The position numbers and the translations under genes are program-made. A stretch of DNA of 64,000 nucleotides. Source: Bradysia coprophila (lineage: Eukaryota > Arthropoda > Insecta > Diptera > Sciaridae). The stretch's first letter is position 1; each line of letters opens with the position of its first letter. Below are positions 58,835 to 64,000 of this stretch, in pieces. Under the pieces are notes generated by a model. The model saw only the letters and a list, made by a program, of their open reading frames with translations, did no database searches and was not told where the DNA came from. The DNA lies in the NCBI RefSeq assembly GCF_014529535.1, contig NC_050738.1, positions 1,240,001-1,304,000 of the forward strand, in the 5' to 3' direction.

Positions 58835-60445
58835 TTGTTGTCTCAAAGAGGCTATCAGCAGGGAGACCCGTTGGGTCCTACAGGTTTCTGTATAGGTATA
58901 ATGCGAATGACGCATTCCCTTTTGTCTCGATTTAATGGCTGGTATTTAGACGATGGTACTATAGGTGATGAATTATCGACTGTTTTAGTTGATATTCAGA
59001 AAGTATTGTCGTTTTATGACGTTTCAGGACTACGCCTGAATACGAAAAAATGTGAAGTTTTCTTTATCAATGCGACCCCTGATGAAGAAGCTCATATGTA
59101 TGCTGATATATCAGCTTTGTTACCAGGTATTAAGAAGGTTGATGAATCTTCCTTAGAACTGTTAGGTACGCCGATATTTGAGACAGGTTTAGAGAGGATG
59201 TTTTCTTCTAAGACCAAACCAGTTAAGTTGATGTGTGACCGACTTAAACTGATGGATGTCCATCCTGCTTTGTGTGTTTTTAAGAAGTCGTTGAGTGGTT
59301 GTAGATTTAATTACTTGATGCGTACTTCTAGAGCGTACTTGTTACCCGATCATCTTAGATCTGTTGATGAGATGTTTCGGTCGACATTGGAGGCTATTGC
59401 GAATGCGAGAATAGAAGGTTTGTCGTGGGATCAGGCATCTCTCCCTTTGTCTTGTGGTGGTATAGGTATTAGGAGAGTTGAGGATTTGGCAGTGCCAGCC
59501 TATTTATCATCTGTTTATTCGTCGTCAGAATTATGTGGTGTTATACTCCAAAAGTTTAACTTAAAAATAATTAATGATCAGATTTTACAATTAATCGATG
59601 AAATTCCACATAATTTTGTTCCAGAAACTGATACGCTTAAAAAAGAACAAAGGAATTGGGATCTTCCGAAGATCAAACATCAATTCGATGAGTTATTTGA
59701 AAATGGTGATCTTAAGATTCGTGCCCGATTACTTGCGTCATCAACTAAAGAATCTTCAAAGTGGCTGCAAGTGATCCCATCGAGTCAATTAGGATTGTTA
59801 TTGGATAACAACTCTGCCAGAATTGCTGTTGGACTTAGAGTGGGTTCACAATTATGTGAGGAACACAAATGTATATGCGGTAAAATGGTAGAGAGAGATG
59901 GTTTACATGGTCTATCATGCGCTAAATGCGCAGAAGGAAAATTAGCTAGACATGATATTATGAATAACATCTTCGCTCATGCTTTCTCTAGTGCAGGTGT
60001 CCCAAATATTATACAGCCCCCAGGTGTTTCAAGAGATGATGGTAAAAGACCAGACGGCATGACGTTGATACCGTGGAGTCATGGTAAATCACTCTTGTGG
60101 GATGTGACTGTGAGGGATACTATGGCTGCTTCTTATATTAATGATTCTTCAAAGAAAGCTCGCACAATCGCAGACAAAGCTGAGAGACATAAGCATAACC
60201 ATTATATTTCTCTAAAACAAAATTATTTATTAACACCACTCGCCTTCGAGACTCTAGGTTGTATGGGCCCAGAAACGAAGAAATTCATAGACAAATTGGG
60301 TTCCTTAATGAAAAAAGCAACTGGTGAAGCTAAATCGAAAGACTATCTTTTACAAAGAATCTCAATCGCGATACAACGTGGAAATGCCGCTTGCATTTTG
60401 GGAACATTGGGGAAAAAGAAGATTGATGATTTTTATTTATTGTAA
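58835..60445 (+). mobile_element. 5'-truncated non-LTR-type reverse transcriptase with C-terminal endonuclease
   Basis: A 536-codon open frame begins inside the polymerase at the motif GYQQGDPLGP (residues 6-15) and has the catalytic YLDD at 37-40 (GWYLDDGTIGD). The fingers and the first catalytic Asp motif upstream are missing. Near residues 344-376 is a Cys/His cluster (CICGKM, LSCAKC, ARHD), followed near 407 by RPDG and WDVTVRD. This is the CCHC-plus-PD-(D/E)XK layout of restriction-like endonuclease retrotransposons of the R2/R4 kind. The first codon used by the open frame is TTG, not ATG. The frame is otherwise unbroken, so the loss is recent or the upstream part is joined otherwise. 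The exact clade is not assigned. Confidence 0.75.
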
Positions 60446-60589
60446 TTTTATTTTTGCAAAATAATTCTTAAAAAATTCCAAATTTTATTTCAAGAATTTT
60501 TAAGAATTTAATTGCAGAAATAGGCAACGATCTTCTCTGTCGTCTTATAAAGTTACGTTTTTGCAGGAAAACTTCCTCATCTCCGAGTG

Positions 60590-60716
60590 GGACTACACAT
60601 TCTTTTACATTCCTATTCATAAAAGGAGAAATTCTGTAAGGTGGTGCAGAACATTTCTACGTTCCTCTTCGTAAAAACAGAAATTTCCTAGGGTCGAACA
60701 GAAACGCTCGTGGTCT
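60590..60716 (+). repeat. Degenerate tandem repeats right of the reverse transcriptase
   Basis: Two units with CATTCCTATTCATAAAAGGA and GTTCCTCTTCGTAAAAACAG, matching the left block in orientation and content. Confidence 0.65.
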
Positions 60717-60965
60717 TGGCATACACTTTGATCATCTTGCAATTGCATCTCGTGATTTATAGCGCATGAGCAGTATGTGAAGCTCTCTGATATCTTTAAA
60801 CTAAGCCAATAATTTGTCAGGGATGCCAATGCGGAGAATGGATGGTAAGGGTATCAGCAATTTCGTGACAGTGTGTGTAACAAGCGATGTAAATTTATTC
60901 AAATATTTTTATGGACATTGTACGTTCGAATCGACGTTATGTCGCTTCGTGTTCGTTTTTCCAAT

Positions 60966-61842
60966 TTAATTGATGCGAATATCGGCACAGTTTCTGAATG
61001 TTTGGGCTGGGTTGGGATTGAAGCACGCATCAGGTGCTAGATATAAAAGGGTTAACCGTGAATGGATGTTGTTGATGATGTACATTTTTGTACAAAGCAA
61101 AATTATTTTGGTGAAAAATCTAACCTGGTGGATATGAAGTGCGGTATGTCCAGCGAAGTGTGCATCTAGTGCATCGGAAACCAGCTGGAAGTTGAACACG
61201 TAAATTCGTAGGACCGTTTTGTTGATCATTTCCTGAGCACACCATGTTTCCAGGACGGATTTCCCTATCAGCTCTAACGACGGTCAGGCGGGTGAAGCAT
61301 GTATCGCTCTCACCATTGTTTAAATTACAGAGTTCAATCCAGTATCCTCCACGATGGTTGGCAGCAAATTGAATAACCATGTCGATTTGCTGAATGCATG
61401 TACGGCGTTAAGTATAGTTAGTCGGTTCTTTCGTACGATTGTTGGTAACGAGGAATTTCGCGCCGGTATGATTTACAATATCGAATTTCGTTTTTTACAA
61501 AAATCATATTTTGAATCAAGCTGGCGCGACACCGAATGTCGAATCACTTACTTGTCCAGCATTGTAAGTACCGGTAATGATTCCTTTGTCGTAACGTCCT
61601 CCACGGTTAGCGTGTGTTTGTCCCGGAGCATCTCCGCATCGTCCACAAGTGCTAACATTGACATCCTGCTGTACGTTTGCGCACCAAACGCCTTGAGAGT
61701 CCCACCAGAAAGGCTGCTGGGCACCTCCCCAATTAGGCAGGTCTTGAATACGTGTTCTGGCTAGTGGCGTTGTGATGGAGCCATGAGAGTCAACGTAAGC
61801 AGCCGCAAAGACGAGGACTATTATTACCGCAAGTGTTGTCAT
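60966..61842 (-). CDS. AA15 lytic polysaccharide monooxygenase
   Basis: Exons complement 61552-61842, 61125-61389 and 60966-61036 give 208 residues with closed phases. A signal peptide (1-19) is followed directly by His20-Gly21, so His20 becomes the N-terminal histidine of the copper His-brace. The second brace histidine is His109 (FAANHRGGYW) and the axial aromatic is probably Phe199 (TFRNCADI). Cys pairs typical of insect AA15 are present (CGRCGD, CTRCTLRW). AA15 enzymes cleave chitin or cellulose oxidatively outside the cell, in gut or cuticle turnover. All catalytic positions are kept and the gene looks active. There are no close relatives in the window. Confidence 0.88.
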
Positions 61843-62535
61843 TTTGAGTGAACTTTACAGTCTACAAATTACTATTTCACTTTGGTTTTCTTTAATACTA
61901 TAATTTCAAGTGCTTGATTACCACCAATGAGATATTTTATCAATAAGATGGCGACACTGATTGATTACCACGGTATCTCAATACAAATTTCCCGAAATCT
62001 TCTGGTGTATATAGCGCATATTTCAATGGCTTTTCGCTCTCACATATACGTGTTACGTCATCAAAGCATGCTCTTAATGTGTGCTCAGCTTCTTCAGGTC
62101 AGGTCTCGTTGTTTATCTGCAGACGGATACGTCACACACTTGTTGATGAAGAAGAGTGCAAACTTTCAAAAAGCTTAAAAAAACGTGAAGCTGAGTCGTC
62201 AGAACAGTCAGGGAGAGGAGGTGGAATGAAAGTAAGAAACAAATACGTTGTTTGCATGATTAAAGGTCAAGGTTGTCAAGAGACTGGTATGATATGAATT
62301 TGATTGACCAGCCACTTAGGGAAGTTACATTTTGGTTGCGAAGCCCAACCGAAACCATTTGTGTGCCTGAGATTAAATGACTAACGAGGAACCAACGGTA
62401 AACGAAACAATAAGAGTCCAGATTCAAAGTATAAAATATTTATTCGACTAATCGCAACGAGTTACAATATCGGGTCCAAGATACATCAGGCTATCCACAA
62501 CCTCACGGCACGGATAATCGGTCGATTCCTTTGGC
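61843..62535. other. Intergenic DNA upstream of the LPMO
   Basis: No TATA box stands at a useful distance from the LPMO start on the minus strand. The plus-strand open frames at 61927-62178 and 62079-62297 lack protein-like composition. No repeats were recognised. Confidence 0.4.
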
Positions 62536-62986
62536 TCATGCAATGATTTTCAGCCGTTGTAGTGACGAGGCAAGCGCTCGTATACGTACACGTCTCTTAT
62601 ATACAGCCTTATTGCAGTAATGTACTATATTCCAGTACCTTGATGCTTGTTTTAAGACGTAAAGACTTTTCAGCAACTTGCACACTCTGTTCGTTCCATC
62701 CTCGTAGCATTGTGGTTGTCGCATTTAAATTTCTTCGGACAATTCTCCAAAGAGTACGGCGGTGGTGACGTCGAATTGTTTGACTTTCAACTTTTCGGCT
62801 GCAGCCATTGCAAAAATTGAGAGAGTTGTTGTGAACTTTACGGCAGGGCTCAATGTTTCCTCGTAATCTGCTATATTCCACGCACCTTATAATGTTCGAT
62901 TTCACCATTCGGTTTTTCCTTTGATAAACCCAACGGTTGTTTTCGAATTTTCGACCAACTGGCAATTGCACCAGTTCCATTGTCAT
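62536..62986 (-). pseudogene. Copia-type retrotransposon polymerase relic
   Basis: In three changing frames the minus strand reads MELVQLPVGRKFENNRWVY, then KFTTTLSIFAMAAAEKLKVK then QFDVTTA, then EEIYMRQPQCYED and VCKLLKSLYVLKQASRYWN. These are consecutive segments of the Ty1/Copia reverse transcriptase, including the K-L-x-K-S-L-Y-x-L-K-Q-A-S-R motif. At least two frameshifts separate them and the catalytic YxDD part is missing. It is a dead fragment of about 450 bp. Confidence 0.75.
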
Positions 62987-64000
62987 TTTCCAATTTGTAC
63001 ATTCTGATGACTGTGTTACATTGTATCATTTGTGTGTGCTTTTTATTCCGTTATTCATTTTTCACACAAGCGAGTTGACATTCGTTACACCAGAAGGAAA
63101 ATGACGTGAAAATTTCAGTCTATTCCCCGAAGAGCATTTTCGGTAAAAATAGAAGAGTGAGTATCTCATAAAGAGTCAAATCAACTGAATTTTTCCTACA
63201 TAGAGAGACAATGCGAATAATGAAAATCTAAGAGAATGTAAACAGTGGTCGTGTTTTTCGCTACACCGCTTTACGTGTTATAAAGGAAAACGCCTCCCAC
63301 GTTAGTTTGCATAACAATTATTTTTATGCAATTCAGTGAGCGAATTCGATACTTATGCGGCCTGTGTGCAATGTTATTATGAACATATTTTATCTATCTA
63401 GAACGATAATCTCGAGCTTATCTCTCTAGGGAGTTTTTACTTATCTCGATATATCTGTTCTCGACAGATAAAATATGGTATGCACTTATTGCCAGACTGT
63501 TATTTTGACGTGTAGGACATTATTGCCAGAGCCGAAGGCGCCAATCTTGGCAACAGGTACATAATATATATTGTTGCACTAGTGCGATAAATGATTAGCT
63601 GTTTTTACTAAATATTAGAAAGCGATTCTCTACTTTTTTGTGTTGTGAATGACGACCAAAGATGACTAAACCATCGAAAGAGAAAAGCTTGAATTTTCGT
63701 GAAGATATTTTTACAGGAACCCTTGGTTCTTTATGTAAGCTTTACAGCCAAAACAATTAATTTCCGAATAAAGAGGCGCTATGTTATTGCTTTCACTCGT
63801 CGAAGCTTACCGTTTAAGTGCATTGATCTTGCTCAGTAAATTGTTAATTCTGAAGTGAGTCGGTGTATTTAGCATACAAAGTAGAGTAAGGTTATCGTAC
63901 TAGAGAAATTCATGTCCGTAATTCTGGGTGACATTTTCTTTTCAATTTCTAATGCGATAATCACGATACATCGAATATAACATTCGTGAATTTCAATAAA
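62987..64000. other. Intergenic DNA to the window end
   Basis: No coding pattern. A short stem at 63524-63551 (TTGCCAGAGCCGAAGGC and CTTGGCAA) shares its core with the hairpin at 9970-10041. A run of TATCT/AGATA motifs lies at 63390-63480. Confidence 0.35.

Noticed and set aside
61354-61764. 136-codon plus-strand open frame across the LPMO
   Set aside because: Antisense of LPMO exons 1-2, whose catalytic residues and splice sites are clear.

Overview
This window is nuclear DNA of an insect. It is AT-rich, most introns are 55-160 nt with GT-AG ends, and the gene set is typical of Diptera (a chiffon/Dbf4 gene with a long C-terminal extension, a yellow-family gene, an AA15 LPMO). My guess is a nematoceran fly of the fungus-gnat type, but this is inference and no single feature proves it. 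I rebuilt gene models by hand from splice sites and frame continuity. Phases close exactly in every multi-exon model except the yellow-like gene, whose frame breaks twice.

Layout. 1-1036: the 3' end of an ITFG1/linkin-type gene (+). 2587-4992: a three-exon microsomal glutathione S-transferase (-). 6895-8140: a yellow/MRJP-family gene with two frame breaks (+), tail to tail with 8229-9351, the dynein-assembly WD40 protein WDR92/DNAAF10 (-). 13128-19135: chiffon/Dbf4 (+). 22000-22873 (-) and 23615-24533 (+): two diverged TFAM-like mitochondrial HMG-box genes, head to head. 27783-30447: an eight-exon SLC41-type Mg2+ transporter (-). 30448-39500: mostly repeats, a decayed chromodomain gene (35784-36539) and a small unassigned spliced gene (36492-36750, -). 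39524-44329: an eleven-exon SLC30A9/ZnT9 (+). 47212-48895 and 54612-56299: two secreted paralogues whose N-terminal half resembles the helical pore-forming domain of bacterial delta-endotoxins (Cry), with a 3' relic of a third copy at about 56521-56593. 57560-57844: a small single-pass membrane protein (-). 58835-60445: a 5'-truncated reverse transcriptase with a C-terminal endonuclease, flanked by short tandem repeats. 60966-61842: an AA15 lytic polysaccharide monooxygenase (-). 62536-62986: a Copia-type polymerase relic (-).

Mobile DNA fills most gaps. I see a 1.4 kb hAT-like element with an 8-bp target duplication and a nested hAT-like MITE with its own 8-bp duplication, a 407-bp near-palindromic foldback element, several other TIR elements, and a dispersed family with ends near CCCGTACGAAGTAC. 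Two near-full copies of that family lie between the two Cry-like genes. One partial copy carries a ten-fold 20-bp tandem expansion.

The most notable locus is 47-57 kb. It is a tandem gene family with signal peptides, conserved introns, shared proximal promoter sequence and one dead copy, apparently an animal-resident, secreted delta-endotoxin-like family. Its nearest recognisable neighbour is a secreted copper LPMO. Housekeeping genes (TFAM, SLC41, SLC30A9, WDR92, MGST, chiffon) make up the rest and show no joint pathway.
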